A DNA stretch of 46,839 nt from JBBRWO01 sp964388455 (GCA_964388455.1 CAYMAN010000018.1:1-46839), one strand, 5' to 3'; numbered from the stretch's first letter, positions 16,551-25,274 are shown. Made by a program: numbers and translations. Notes: generated by a model from the sequence alone, not told the origin.

Positions 16551-17453
16551 TTAGCTCCTTTTGGGGACGACACATTCGATGGCCGAGGGCAGGATCTCGA
16601 TCTCGTAGCGGCGCTCGAGCAGGACCTCGCCATCGATTTGTGCCGGGACGGGTGAGTCACATTCGATCACGATCGCGGCATGCCGTGACATGTGCACGGG
16701 ACGCATACCGGTGTGCTTGCCGGCTACCACGAAAGGCAGTCGTGCCAGGGCTTCCGGCAGTCGCATCGGATCGATCATGCACACGTCGAGCAGTCCGTCG
16801 TCCGGGATGGCGTCAGGCGTGATGAAGAACCCGCCCCCGTACGTGCGGCCGATGGTGGCCGCAAGTATCAAGGTGTCGATCGACTGCACAGGCTGACCGT
16901 CGAACGATACCGATAGCGGGAAACTGGTCAGATCGTTCACTAGGACATGCAGCAGTGCTGTGAGATAGAGCCACAGGCCCGACCTGCCCGTGGTCACCTT
17001 GTACTCGACGGCCTTGGCCGTGACCTTGGCGTCCAGTCCCGCGGCGAAGCTGTTGTTGAAGTAGATGCCGTTGCACACACCCACGTCGAATCTGCGACGT
17101 TCGCCGGTCACGAGCTCGAGTGCGGACTGCGACAAGTCGGTGGAGACGCCGAGCGTTCGCCTGGTGTCGTTACCGGAACCCGTGGGCAGCAGTCCGAGAG
17201 CGGGACGCGTGGCGGTCGGATGCGCCATCAGCCCGTTGAGCACCTCATGCACCGTGCCGTCGCCGCCACACGCCACCACGAGATCGTAGTCAGCCGCGGC
17301 GGCGGCCAGCTCTGCGGCGTTACCAGGATGGGTGGTTACCACCGTGTCGTGTCGCATATTGGCCAGGAGGTGCTCCACAACCGGGATGAGTCGCTCGGTT
17401 TCGCCATGGCGGGCGGTGGGGTTCACGATCAGCAGCGTGGAGGATTCCTGCAT
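16551..17453 (-). CDS. Diacylglycerol kinase family lipid kinase (DagK/YegS)
   Basis: A 300-residue cytosolic lipid kinase of the DAGK catalytic family. The ATP-binding signature is ACGGDGTVHEVLNGL, then LPTGSGNDTRR. The second beta-sandwich domain shows the usual DGLLDVCMI and QIDGE motifs. It phosphorylates diacylglycerol or a related lipid at the membrane surface. The ATG at 17453 has AAAGG upstream. Directly followed by plsY, so together they can recycle diacylglycerol and feed phosphatidate synthesis. Confidence 0.92.
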   Translation of the reverse strand: MQESSTLLIVNPTARHGETERLIPVVEHLLANMRHDTVVTTHPGNAAELAAAAADYDLVVACGGDGTVHEVLNGLMAHPTATRPALGLLPTGSGNDTRRTLGVSTDLSQSALELVTGERRRFDVGVCNGIYFNNSFAAGLDAKVTAKAVEYKVTTGRSGLWLYLTALLHVLVNDLTSFPLSVSFDGQPVQSIDTLILAATIGRTYGGGFFITPDAIPDDGLLDVCMIDPMRLPEALARLPFVVAGKHTGMRPVHMSRHAAIVIECDSPVPAQIDGEVLLERRYEIEILPSAIECVVPKRS

Positions 17454-17498
17454 GAGCCCGCCTTTCCAGTCTCAGTCGGTCGCGTGCGTGTTCAGGGA

Positions 17499-17504
17499 TA
17501 TGAT
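17499..17504 (+). promoter_or_regulatory. Possible -10 box for tRNA-Arg
   Basis: TATGAT lies 33 nt before the tRNA, a suitable distance for its transcription start. No convincing -35 box is seen 16-18 bp upstream. Confidence 0.3.
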
Positions 17505-17537
17505 AGAGTGCGTGCTCGGCTCACGTCGCCGATGAAC

Positions 17538-17613
17538 GCCCGCGTAGCCCAGAGGATAGAGCGTCTGCCTCCGGAGCAGAAGGTCACAGGTTCGAATCCT
17601 GTCGCGGGCACCA
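17538..17613 (+). tRNA. tRNA-Arg (anticodon CCG)
   Basis: A 76-nt cloverleaf with a 7-bp acceptor stem (GCCCGCG with CGCGGGC). The anticodon stem is TCTGC/GCAGA and the anticodon loop CTCCGGA gives CCG, reading CGG arginine codons. The T arm is ACAGG-TTCGAAT-CCTGT. The D stem GCCC/GAGC has one mismatch. The discriminator A and CCA end are encoded. A terminator follows 11 nt later. Confidence 0.96.
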
Positions 17614-17624
17614 TCGCAACATGC

Positions 17625-17669
17625 AGTAGGACCGGTCTCCTCTCGGGGAGTCGGTCCTACTTGATTTCT
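17625..17669 (+). terminator. Rho-independent terminator after tRNA-Arg
   Basis: AGTAGGACCG (17625-17634) pairs with CGGTCCTACT (17652-17661) around an imperfect inner stem (TCTCC/GGGGA), followed by TGATTTCTT. It lies between the tRNA and the convergent EF-G-like gene. Confidence 0.85.
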
Positions 17670-17689
17670 TCGACTATGAATCGGGGGTC

Positions 17690-19750
17690 CTAATGACCCT
17701 CGGCCTTGTCCTTCTGGTACTGCTCGATGACCTTCTTGGCCATCTCCTGGGGGACCTCGGCGTAGTCACCGATCTCGATCGAGTAGGTGCCGGTGCCGTG
17801 AGTGAGTGAGCGGAGGATGGGCGAGTAGTGGACTACCTCCGCGTAGGGCACCAATGCCTTTATGCGCTCCATGTCGTCGACCATGTCCATGCCGAGTACC
17901 CGGCCTCGACGCGAACTCATGTCACCCATGACCGCACCGGCGTAGTCAGGCGGGATGTCGATCGTCATGTGCGCTACCGGCTCGAGCAGCACGAGGCTTG
18001 CCTGCTCGGCTGCGGCTCTGAATCCGATTCGCGCAGCTGTGCGAAACGCCATCTCGTTTGAGTCGACGGCGTGGTATGAGCCATCGAACACGGCGACCTT
18101 GACGTCGACCATCGGGTAGCCGGCGAGTACGCCTTCGAGCATGGCGTTTTGGACGCCCTTGTCGATGGCGGGAATGAACTGCCTGGGTATCTTGCCGCCG
18201 ACGATCTCGTCGACGTACTCGTAGCCATTGCCGGCATTGGGTTCAACGCGCAGCCAGCAGTCGGCGAACTGCCCCGAGCCACCGGTCTGCTTCTTGTGGC
18301 GCCCCTGCGCTTTTGCGATCTTCCGGATGGTTTCTCGATAGGGGATTCGCAGCTCGACGATCTCCGCCTCCGCGTTGTACCGATCGCGCAGCTTGGCGAT
18401 GGCGACGTCGACTGCGGTGTCGCCCAGCGCCGAGAGGACCGTCTGATGAGTCTCGTCACTTCTGCTGAGCGTGAGCGTCGGCTCTTCATCGACGAGCTTG
18501 TTGAGGGCCGTCCCCAACTTGTCCTCGTCGGCTTTCGTCTTGGCGACCAATGCGACGGGATACAGCGGTTCCGGGAGGGGGAGCGACGCGATGCGGACGT
18601 CGCCCTTCTCGGAGAGCGTGTCGCCGGTGAGAACATCGCCGAGCTTGGGGAGGACGGCGACGTCTCCGGCGGGTGCGCCCTCGATGTCGCACGTGTCCTT
18701 GCCGATCATCTTGAGCACGTGCGCGATGCGCTCCTTCTTACCGGTGCGTGAGTTGATGAGCTCGGTGCCAGGTGTCAGGGTGCCTGAGAGTACCTTCACG
18801 AAGTTGAGACGGCCCACGTACGGATCGAAGATGGTCTTGAACGTGAGCAGTGTGAGAGGTCCGTCGATCGTAACCTTCACGGCGCCACCGTCTGCGGTCG
18901 GTACGGGACCGTGTGCCGTAGGCTTGGGGAAGAACGAGACGATCTCGTCCATCAGATCCTCGATGCCCTGCAACTTGGTCGCTGATCCGACGAACACCGG
19001 GATGAAGATGCCTTGGGCGATCGCCTTGTCCAGCAGCGCCTCAAGCTCCTCCTGATTCAGGCGCTCGCCGTCGAGGTACTTCTCCATGAGCGTCTCGTCG
19101 GCCTCGGCCACGAGGTCTGTGAGCTTTTCGCGTGCGGCCTCGGCGGCGTCGATGAACTCGGCGGGGATGTCGAGGACCTCTTCCTTGTCGCCCTCGTGGT
19201 GATAGGCTTTCATGCGAATCACGTCGATGACCCCGCGGAACTCCGCCTCAGAACCCATGGGGATCTGGACCGCGCCGACCCGGTGCCCGAACTTGGCATC
19301 GAGTGCGGCCATCGCCGCGTCGAAGTCGGCGTGCTCCTTGTCCATACGGTTGATGAAGACGGCGCGCGCGATACCGAGGTCGCCAGCCGCTTTCCAGAGC
19401 CGAGCAGTTTGCACCTGTGGCCCGGACACGGCGTCTACAACAAAAAGCGCCATCTCGGCTGCTTCCATGCCGGCGATGGCGTCTCCCATGAAATCTGCGT
19501 ATCCGGGGGTGTCGATGACGTTGATCTTCACCCCATCGTGCATGACCGGTGCGAGCGCGAGGTTGATGGTGAACTTGCGCTTGATCTCCTCGGGATCGTA
19601 GTCCAGACCCGAGTGACCGTCGTCGACGGTCCCAAGTCGCTTGGTGGCGCCGGACAGATACAGCATCGCCTCTGCGAGAGAGGTCTTGCCCGCACCGCCG
19701 TGTCCGACGAGAACGACGTTGCGGACTTTGTCAGTACCGGGTGCTCCCAA
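17690..19750 (-). CDS. Elongation factor G-like GTPase (EF-G2/FusA2 type)
   Basis: A 686-residue translational GTPase with the full EF-G domain order. G1 reads VGHGGAGKTSL, G3 reads DTPGYADF, and G4 reads NRMD (134-137). The switch-II histidine that activates GTP hydrolysis in EF-G is Tyr84 here, and G1 lacks the usual second Asp. Both are typical of the actinobacterial EF-G-like branch (FusA2), whose role in translocation is unclear, so it should not be taken as the main EF-G. Domain IV and the C-terminal domain are complete. The TTG start at 19750 follows AGGAGG with 7-nt spacing. A 7-bp palindrome sits in its leader. Confidence 0.92.
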   Translation of the reverse strand: MGAPGTDKVRNVVLVGHGGAGKTSLAEAMLYLSGATKRLGTVDDGHSGLDYDPEEIKRKFTINLALAPVMHDGVKINVIDTPGYADFMGDAIAGMEAAEMALFVVDAVSGPQVQTARLWKAAGDLGIARAVFINRMDKEHADFDAAMAALDAKFGHRVGAVQIPMGSEAEFRGVIDVIRMKAYHHEGDKEEVLDIPAEFIDAAEAAREKLTDLVAEADETLMEKYLDGERLNQEELEALLDKAIAQGIFIPVFVGSATKLQGIEDLMDEIVSFFPKPTAHGPVPTADGGAVKVTIDGPLTLLTFKTIFDPYVGRLNFVKVLSGTLTPGTELINSRTGKKERIAHVLKMIGKDTCDIEGAPAGDVAVLPKLGDVLTGDTLSEKGDVRIASLPLPEPLYPVALVAKTKADEDKLGTALNKLVDEEPTLTLSRSDETHQTVLSALGDTAVDVAIAKLRDRYNAEAEIVELRIPYRETIRKIAKAQGRHKKQTGGSGQFADCWLRVEPNAGNGYEYVDEIVGGKIPRQFIPAIDKGVQNAMLEGVLAGYPMVDVKVAVFDGSYHAVDSNEMAFRTAARIGFRAAAEQASLVLLEPVAHMTIDIPPDYAGAVMGDMSSRRGRVLGMDMVDDMERIKALVPYAEVVHYSPILRSLTHGTGTYSIEIGDYAEVPQEMAKKVIEQYQKDKAEGH

Positions 19751-19777
19751 GTGATCGCCTCCTGACGGATAGCGCGC

Positions 19778-19797
19778 ACGTCACTCCGTTGTGACGT
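19778..19797. promoter_or_regulatory. Palindromic site in the EF-G-like leader
   Basis: ACGTCAC-TCCGTT-GTGACGT is a perfect 7-6-7 inverted repeat located 28 nt upstream of the TTG start. It may be an operator or a small mRNA hairpin near the ribosome site. Confidence 0.45.
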
Positions 19798-19871
19798 CGC
19801 GGCCCGCATGGACGCTGTTGCGCCTGACGGGCAACCTGATTGAAGTCTACCCCTTCCGACCCTCATTGGAG

Positions 19872-19907
19872 CCAGTCCTTATCATCATCGTTCAGGACTG
19901 GTAGAAT
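19872..19907 (+). promoter_or_regulatory. Promoter with overlapping inverted repeat upstream of the cyclophilin gene
   Basis: TTATCA (19879-19884) and TAGAAT (19902-19907) have 17-bp spacing. The inverted repeat CCAGTCCT (19872-19879) / AGGACTGG (19894-19901) flanks the spacer, touching both boxes, which is where a repressor operator would be expected. The CDS begins 80 nt after the -10 box. Confidence 0.45.
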
Positions 19908-19986
19908 CCCGGCAGTCAGGTACGGATGTCTACGGGGACGCTCTGCGAGCCCCGTTCCGTGTGCCCAACCGAGCCGAGGAGGCTTC

Positions 19987-20730
19987 TTGTTCGCGAAGTC
20001 CCGTGTTTACCTGCGACTGGCCGCGACGGTCGTCGTAGTGTGTTTCGGCGTGGTGGCCTTGACCGGCTGTTCGCGCGCCGCCGAGAAGTCCGCGGGTGAT
20101 TCCGCGACGGACACTTCAACTGAGGCGACGTCGGGTACGACAACCGACGCCACCGATCCCGCTCAGGAGGGCGACTTGTATACTCCCACGTACGCTCCTA
20201 CAGGCTCAGAGATCGCTGTCATCAAGACCAGCAAGGGCACCATCAAGGTGAAATTGCTTGGCAAAGACGCTCCGATTCACGTCGGGAACTTCGTCGAACT
20301 GGCCCAGAAGGGCTTCTACGACAAGGTGAAGTTCCATCGGCTCGAGCCGGGATTCGTCATCCAGGGCGGCGACCCGCAGACGAGCGCGCTCAGCAGCGAG
20401 CAGGTCGTTGAGTACGTGAACGCGCAGAAATCAGGCGTCTACAAGGAAGGCCAGCCGATGCTCGGCACCGGCGGCCCGGGCTACGCCATCAAGGGCGAGT
20501 TCGATCCTGCAAAGAACCCCAACAAGCACGTCGACGGCAGCCTGGCGATGGCTCGCTCACAGAGTCCGGACTCAGGCGGCTCGCAGTTCTACTTCACGCT
20601 TGGCCCGCAGTCATTCCTTGACGGGCAGTACACCGTGTTCGGTTCTACCGTCGAGGGTCTCGACGTCGTTCACAAGCTCGGTGTCGGCGACGAGATTCTG
20701 TCCGTGACCATCGAGAGCGCGAGCAAGTAG
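19987..20730 (+). CDS. Lipoprotein cyclophilin-type peptidyl-prolyl cis-trans isomerase
   Basis: A 247-residue exported lipoprotein. The signal peptide ends in lipobox ALTGC with lipidated C28. A Ser/Thr/Asp-rich linker of about 45 residues precedes the cyclophilin domain. Catalytic-site motifs are FHRLEPGFVIQGGD and SLAMARSQSPDSGGSQFYF, with the last strand in QYTVFGSTVEGLDV. It would assist proline isomerisation of secreted proteins on the outer face of the membrane. The TTG at 19987 is chosen because GAGGAGG stands just before it and it places a basic residue before the hydrophobic core; the ORF from 19840 runs through the promoter. It is followed after 3 nt by the TPR gene, suggesting co-transcription. 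Confidence 0.9.
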   Translation: MFAKSRVYLRLAATVVVVCFGVVALTGCSRAAEKSAGDSATDTSTEATSGTTTDATDPAQEGDLYTPTYAPTGSEIAVIKTSKGTIKVKLLGKDAPIHVGNFVELAQKGFYDKVKFHRLEPGFVIQGGDPQTSALSSEQVVEYVNAQKSGVYKEGQPMLGTGGPGYAIKGEFDPAKNPNKHVDGSLAMARSQSPDSGGSQFYFTLGPQSFLDGQYTVFGSTVEGLDVVHKLGVGDEILSVTIESASK

Positions 20731-20733
20731 CCC

Positions 20734-22107
20734 GTGGACCACAATCGCTTTCAGGAAGCGCAACAGGCCTATGACGAGGGCGATTTCCGGCTCTCGGCCA
20801 AGCTGTTTCTAGCTGCGGCGGGTCGCGGTACCGACGGAAATGGTCGGGCGTTTCACATGGCCGGCAACTCGCTCATGCGGCTTCGACGCCATCAGGATGC
20901 GCTGACCGTCTACGGGCATGCACTGCGCGACAGCATGCACGAGAAGCGTGGCGCAGTGTTCGCGAACATGGGTACGGCGTACGTTGCGATCGGCGACTAC
21001 GCTGAGGCCACGACTGCGTTCCAAAGTGCTCTCGATGAACCGGACTACACGACACCCTTCAAGGCGTACCAGGGACTTGCCGGTGCGCTTCTCGAGCGCG
21101 GCAAAGTCGAGGAGTCCGCGATCTCCTATCGCAGGGCCGCCCTCGATCCCGGTAATCCGGATCCCGGCAAGGCTCTCGTCAACCTCGGCTTGTGCTTCAT
21201 GGCGCTGGGTCGACCGGGCGATGCTGTGGAAGCGTACCGCGCGGCACTCGGGTTCGATGAGTATCAGGGACGCGGCAAGGCGCTGGCGAACCTCGGGCAG
21301 GCGTACACGGTTCTCGGCGAGTACGATGAAGCGGTCCGTGCGTTCGAGAAGGCGACGCAGCTGCACGGACACAAAATGTCTGCTGCGGCGGGTGCGGCGT
21401 ATCAAACCGCGCTCGACCACGCTCGCCCGGCGCGCGAAGTCGTCGATGGCTGGGAGACCGGCGAGATGGCGCCGTTCGTCGATCCCGATCTGGATGACAC
21501 AACCGGGTGGGACATCGGTGATCTTGCGGCGCTCACGGGGCCAGAGACCGCACCCACGCTCGCCGAGGCGGGCAAGTCTGATGCCGAACTTGCCGCTGCG
21601 GCACTCGGCTTCGGTGACGACGACGCGGTCGCTGACTTCTTCAGCCTCACAGACGAGCAGATGCGCGTGCGTGACCGCGAGGCCCGCCGCTCGGATCGCG
21701 AACAGAACCGCCGCAGCCCGCTGAAGACGGTCGCGGTATTTGTCGCGGCGGTCATCGTGGTCGCGGCGATTCTCGGTGGCGGCTACGCCTTTGGGTTCGG
21801 CTGGCCGACCCAGGAGCAGAGCAGCTCAGGGATGCTCTCCGCTCACAAAGACGGAGAACCCGTCGACGTCTACTGGGTAGCCGTTCCCGGGAAAGATCTC
21901 GCCAAGGAGATGGCAAAGGTTCCGCCGGTGAAGGAGTTCGTGCTCGACGCCGTTGAGCGTGGTGCGCAGAACTCCACCGTCACTGTGACTGTCACTCCCA
22001 AGGACGGCGCGCCGCTGCGCTACACCGTCAGCCTTGCACGCGAGGGCGTGGGCTGGAAGATCATCGGCGTGGAGAACGATTGGCGTACAACGGGCAGCGG
22101 CGACTAG
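20734..22107 (+). CDS. TPR-repeat protein with one membrane helix
   Basis: A 457-residue protein of unknown specific function. About five tetratricopeptide repeats fill residues 1-230 (for example AYVAIGDYAEATTAFQSAL and QAYTVLGEYDEAVRAF). An acidic, Ala/Asp-rich region follows. A single transmembrane helix lies near residues 330-350 (VAVFVAAVIVVAAILGGGYA), preceded by a basic stretch, so the TPR part is cytosolic and the C-terminal 100 residues are outside. The outer part ends in a small beta-rich domain not recognised. GTG at 20734 lies 3 nt after the cyclophilin stop. A scaffold role in an envelope complex is plausible but inferred. Confidence 0.85.
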   Translation: MDHNRFQEAQQAYDEGDFRLSAKLFLAAAGRGTDGNGRAFHMAGNSLMRLRRHQDALTVYGHALRDSMHEKRGAVFANMGTAYVAIGDYAEATTAFQSALDEPDYTTPFKAYQGLAGALLERGKVEESAISYRRAALDPGNPDPGKALVNLGLCFMALGRPGDAVEAYRAALGFDEYQGRGKALANLGQAYTVLGEYDEAVRAFEKATQLHGHKMSAAAGAAYQTALDHARPAREVVDGWETGEMAPFVDPDLDDTTGWDIGDLAALTGPETAPTLAEAGKSDAELAAAALGFGDDDAVADFFSLTDEQMRVRDREARRSDREQNRRSPLKTVAVFVAAVIVVAAILGGGYAFGFGWPTQEQSSSGMLSAHKDGEPVDVYWVAVPGKDLAKEMAKVPPVKEFVLDAVERGAQNSTVTVTVTPKDGAPLRYTVSLAREGVGWKIIGVENDWRTTGSGD

Positions 22108-22162
22108 CCGTTCTGTCCTCATTGATACGGACACTGTAAGCAAGCAGGAAGGGACTACAGAA

Positions 22163-22567
22163 GTGCATCAGCAGACGTACACCATGATCAAGCCCGACGC
22201 GGTCGCGCGCGGTCTCGTCGGCAAGATCGTCACCCGCTTCGAAGAGGTCGGACTCACCATCGAGCGTATGGAGTTCGGCGTCGTGACGGCCGAGCAGGCC
22301 GCTGCGAACTACGTCGAGCACCAGGGCAAGCCGTTCTACGACGGCCTGGTCAGCTACATCACCTCCGGCCCGGTCGTGAAGCTGGTCCTCTCGGGCGAGA
22401 ACGCCGTGCCCGTGTGCCGCAAGCTCATGGGCGCGACGAATCCCGCCGACGCCGCTCCGGGGACCATCCGCGGTGACTTCGGTCTGATCATGGATGCCAA
22501 CATCATCCACGGGTCGGATTCGCCTGAATCGGCGGAGCGTGAGATCGCCATCTTTTTTGGCGAGTAA
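22163..22567 (+). CDS. ndk: Nucleoside diphosphate kinase
   Basis: A 134-residue NDK that moves phosphate between nucleoside tri- and diphosphates. The active histidine is H116 in NIIHGSDSPESA. The N-terminal TYTMIKPDAVARGLVG and the ATNP and GTIRGDFG segments are conserved. Start is GTG at 22163 with AGGAAGGGA upstream; the ATG 7 codons later would remove the first beta strand. A strong terminator follows. Confidence 0.96.
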   Translation: MHQQTYTMIKPDAVARGLVGKIVTRFEEVGLTIERMEFGVVTAEQAAANYVEHQGKPFYDGLVSYITSGPVVKLVLSGENAVPVCRKLMGATNPADAAPGTIRGDFGLIMDANIIHGSDSPESAEREIAIFFGE

Positions 22568-22579
22568 CTGAACGGAACC

Positions 22580-22610
22580 GGGCGGTCCCTCGCGGGGCCG
22601 CCCTTCTTCT
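22580..22610 (+). terminator. Rho-independent terminator after ndk
   Basis: GGGCGGTCCC (22580-22589) pairs with GGGGCCGCCC (22594-22603), 10 bp with one T-G pair, loop TCGC, followed by TTCTTCT. Confidence 0.9.
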
Positions 22611-22647
22611 GTCTGGAGCCGCATCTTTCAGGGAGTAGGGGGAGTCC

Positions 22648-23676
22648 ATGTTCTTTCGCGTGATGGATAAGTCGCGCCTACCGGACCTGGTCAAGGGGCT
22701 ATCGGAGGAGTTCGAGGTGGTCGGGCCGGTGGCCAAGGCAGACACCTTCGTGTTCTCCACGATTCACGACCCGGCCGAGCTCAGGCTCGACTACGACACC
22801 ACCATTCTGCCGCCCAAGAAGTACTTCGTGCCGCCCGTCGAGGAGCTCATGCGCTTCTCGACTGCGGACAACGAGGTACTGTCGGCGCACGTGTACTCGC
22901 ACCCGCGGGTGATCTTCGGGCTGCACCCGTGTGACATCAACGCGCTGATGCTGATGGACAACGTGTTCCTGGGTGAGTATGAGGATCCGTACTACAAGGC
23001 AAGGCGCGAGTCGACGCTGATCGTAGGCGTGAACTGCACGCCCGAGGACGAGTGCTTCTGCAACGCATGGGGCACCGACGAGGCGCACTGGGGCTTCGAC
23101 ATCTTCCTCTCGGACCTGGGCGATCACTACTTTGTGTCGGTACGCTCGGTCAAGGGCGCGGATCTGCTGGACCGCTACGTCGAGACTCGGCACATCACGC
23201 CCGAGGACACCACCGAGTTTCAGCGCGTCACCAAGCAGTTCAAGGAGTCGTTCGCCGGCGAGCCGGTGGATACCGCGCAGTTGCCGTTGCTGCTCGATGC
23301 GAAGTTCAACGACCCGATCTGGGACGAGCTCGGGGACCGCTGCCTGTCGTGCGGCGCCTGCTCCATGGTGTGTCCCACCTGCTACTGCTTCGACGTGAAC
23401 GACAAGCTCTCACCGAGCGGCGAGACGGGTTCGCGCGTCCGCACGTGGGACTCGTGTCAGTTCTCGGAGTTCGCCGAGGTCGCGCACGGTCACAACTTCC
23501 GGGGCACCGGCTCCAGTCGCGTGAAGTACCGCTACTACCACAAGCAGTGGGGTTACCTGTCCAAGTTCGAGCGCGTGCTGTGCGTTGGCTGCGGCCGGTG
23601 CGAGCGTGCGTGCAAGGCCGACATCAGTCCGCGTGTCGTGGTCGAAGCGCTGCAGGCGGGGGGTGAGGGGCTGTGA
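22648..23676 (+). CDS. hydB: Group 3b hydrogenase/sulfhydrogenase beta subunit (Fe-S)
   Basis: A 342-residue cytosolic electron-transfer subunit. Two [4Fe-4S] sets are seen: CLSCGACSMVCP at 232-242 with further cysteines at 245 and 247, and CVGCGRCERAC at 312-322. The segment between contains TWDSCQFSEFAEVAHGHNFR, conserved in HydB/anaerobic sulfite reductase A-type proteins. It links the flavin subunit (HydG) to the hydrogenase core. Start ATG has GGGAGTAGGGGGAG upstream. The stop TGA overlaps the next GTG. It is the first gene of the hydBGDA operon, whose promoter was not clearly identified in the 37-nt gap after the ndk terminator. Confidence 0.92.
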   Translation: MFFRVMDKSRLPDLVKGLSEEFEVVGPVAKADTFVFSTIHDPAELRLDYDTTILPPKKYFVPPVEELMRFSTADNEVLSAHVYSHPRVIFGLHPCDINALMLMDNVFLGEYEDPYYKARRESTLIVGVNCTPEDECFCNAWGTDEAHWGFDIFLSDLGDHYFVSVRSVKGADLLDRYVETRHITPEDTTEFQRVTKQFKESFAGEPVDTAQLPLLLDAKFNDPIWDELGDRCLSCGACSMVCPTCYCFDVNDKLSPSGETGSRVRTWDSCQFSEFAEVAHGHNFRGTGSSRVKYRYYHKQWGYLSKFERVLCVGCGRCERACKADISPRVVVEALQAGGEGL

Positions 23677-24527
23677 GCACTGATGCGTACAAGCTCCTGC
23701 ACGCCAATCCCTATCGACCCTGGCCGGCGCGCATCACGTCGATCCGCGATCTGACCGAGACCGAGAAGTTGTTCGAGCTGCGCCTTATCGACGAGCAGGT
23801 GCGCGAGGCGTTTCACTTCGACGCCGGGCAGTTCGTCGAGCTTTCGATCTTTGGTGTCGGCGAGGCTCCCATCTCGATCTCATCGGCGCCCAGCAAGGGC
23901 GGCTTCATCGAGCTGTGTGTGCGTAACGCCGGTGACGTGACGGGCGCGCTCCACGCCAAGCAGTGCGGTGACATCGTGGGATTGCGCGGTCCGTTTGGCC
24001 GCGGGTTCCCGTTCGCCGAGATGAAGGGCCACGATGTGCTGCTGGTGGCTGGAGGGCTCGGCATCGCGCCGCTCAAGTCACTGATCAACCACATCCACGA
24101 CGAGCGCCACGACTTTGGCTCGGTCACGATCCTTCTCGGCGCGCGCAATCCCGACGAGATTCTCTTTCGTAAGCAGTTCGACATGTGGAAGCACCGCGAC
24201 GACTTCGACCTGATCATGACGGTCGATACGCCGGACGACACATGGGACGGCGAGGTGGGACTGGTCACGCGGCTGTTTGACCGCATCAACGTCGACCCGT
24301 CGAGCACCTACGGCGCAATCTGCGGACCGCCCGTCATGTACAAGTACGTCATCGATGAGATGCGCAAGAAGAACATGGACGCTGACCGCATCTACGTGAG
24401 TTTCGAGCGTCGCATGAAGTGCGGCATCGGCAAGTGCGGCCACTGCGGCGTCGGTCACCAATACGCCTGCGTCGACGGCCCGGTGTTCAACTACTGGGAA
24501 GCCATGAACCTGCAGGAGGCGATATAG
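23673..24527 (+). CDS. hydG: Group 3b hydrogenase gamma subunit, FAD/NAD(P)-binding
   Basis: A 284-residue ferredoxin-reductase-like subunit that exchanges electrons with NAD(P)H. FAD-binding beta-barrel: GQFVELSIFGVGEAPISISS. Nucleotide-binding motif: LLVAGGLGIAPLKSLI. C-terminal [2Fe-2S] ligands are C250, C255, C258 and C266 (MKCGIGKCGHCGVG and YACVDGP). GTG at 23673 overlaps the hydB stop, and the next gene begins immediately after its TAG. The cofactor preference between NADP and NAD cannot be read directly, but group 3b enzymes usually use NADP. Confidence 0.93.
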   Translation: MSTDAYKLLHANPYRPWPARITSIRDLTETEKLFELRLIDEQVREAFHFDAGQFVELSIFGVGEAPISISSAPSKGGFIELCVRNAGDVTGALHAKQCGDIVGLRGPFGRGFPFAEMKGHDVLLVAGGLGIAPLKSLINHIHDERHDFGSVTILLGARNPDEILFRKQFDMWKHRDDFDLIMTVDTPDDTWDGEVGLVTRLFDRINVDPSSTYGAICGPPVMYKYVIDEMRKKNMDADRIYVSFERRMKCGIGKCGHCGVGHQYACVDGPVFNYWEAMNLQEAI

Positions 24528-25274
24528 ATGGCGGCCCGCGTAGCGATCATCAGCCTGGCCAGTGATTTTGGCTGCCAGGTGCAGATGACCAACATGGAGG
24601 ATCACCTGCTCGAGGTCCTTGCGCAGTTCGAGCTGTCCTACTGGCAGCTCGCGTCGAGCGGCCACCTGCCCGAGGAGTTCGACGTCGCCGTGATCGAGGG
24701 TGCTGTCACCACCGAGGAGCACATCGCGACGCTGAAGCGCGTCCGTGAGACCGCGGGAGTCGTCATCGTGATCGGCGCATGCGCGATCACCGGCGGCATC
24801 CCCGGCCTTGCGTCGGGAGTCGGTCTCGAGGAGCGCGTTGGTTGCGTCTACGGCGACGACGGCGCGATCGTGGCGTGTGGGCGCATCTCGCCGATGCCGG
24901 TCGACGCCGTCATCGACGTCGACTATCGCGTGCTCGGTTGTCCCATCCAGCCCGCCGAGTTCGTCGCCGTGCTTCAGCGAGCGCTCATGGGCCTCTCGGA
25001 CCGTGCCCCTCGTGAGCCGCTGTGTGCCGCGTGCAAGGTCGCCGAGAACTCCTGCTTCTACGAGAGCGAGCGGCTGTGCCTGGGTCTCGTCACGCGCACC
25101 GGCTGTGGCGCGCGATGCGTCTCGCTCGGCCGTCCGTGCACCGGATGCCGAGGAATCGCCGAGGACGCGAATCTCGACTCGGCCCGCGCGATTCTGGCAT
25201 CACATGGCATGTCACCCGATGCGCTCGATCAAGCGCTTGAGCTCTACAGCACCTGTCAGGAGGCGGTCCGATGA
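24528..25274 (+). CDS. hydD: Group 3b [NiFe] hydrogenase small (delta) subunit, with Asp at a proximal-cluster position
   Basis: A 248-residue cytosolic small subunit without signal peptide. Proximal-cluster cysteines are C16, C85 (GAC) and C138 (GCP). The first ligand, normally Cys in SCxGC, is Asp13 (ASDFGC; codon GAT). Eight more cysteines (C166, C169, C176, C184, C193, C197, C204, C207) would hold two further [4Fe-4S] clusters. Asp is either a fourth ligand or the site is three-cysteine coordinated. The stop overlaps hydA (ATGA). Confidence 0.92.
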   Translation: MAARVAIISLASDFGCQVQMTNMEDHLLEVLAQFELSYWQLASSGHLPEEFDVAVIEGAVTTEEHIATLKRVRETAGVVIVIGACAITGGIPGLASGVGLEERVGCVYGDDGAIVACGRISPMPVDAVIDVDYRVLGCPIQPAEFVAVLQRALMGLSDRAPREPLCAACKVAENSCFYESERLCLGLVTRTGCGARCVSLGRPCTGCRGIAEDANLDSARAILASHGMSPDALDQALELYSTCQEAVR

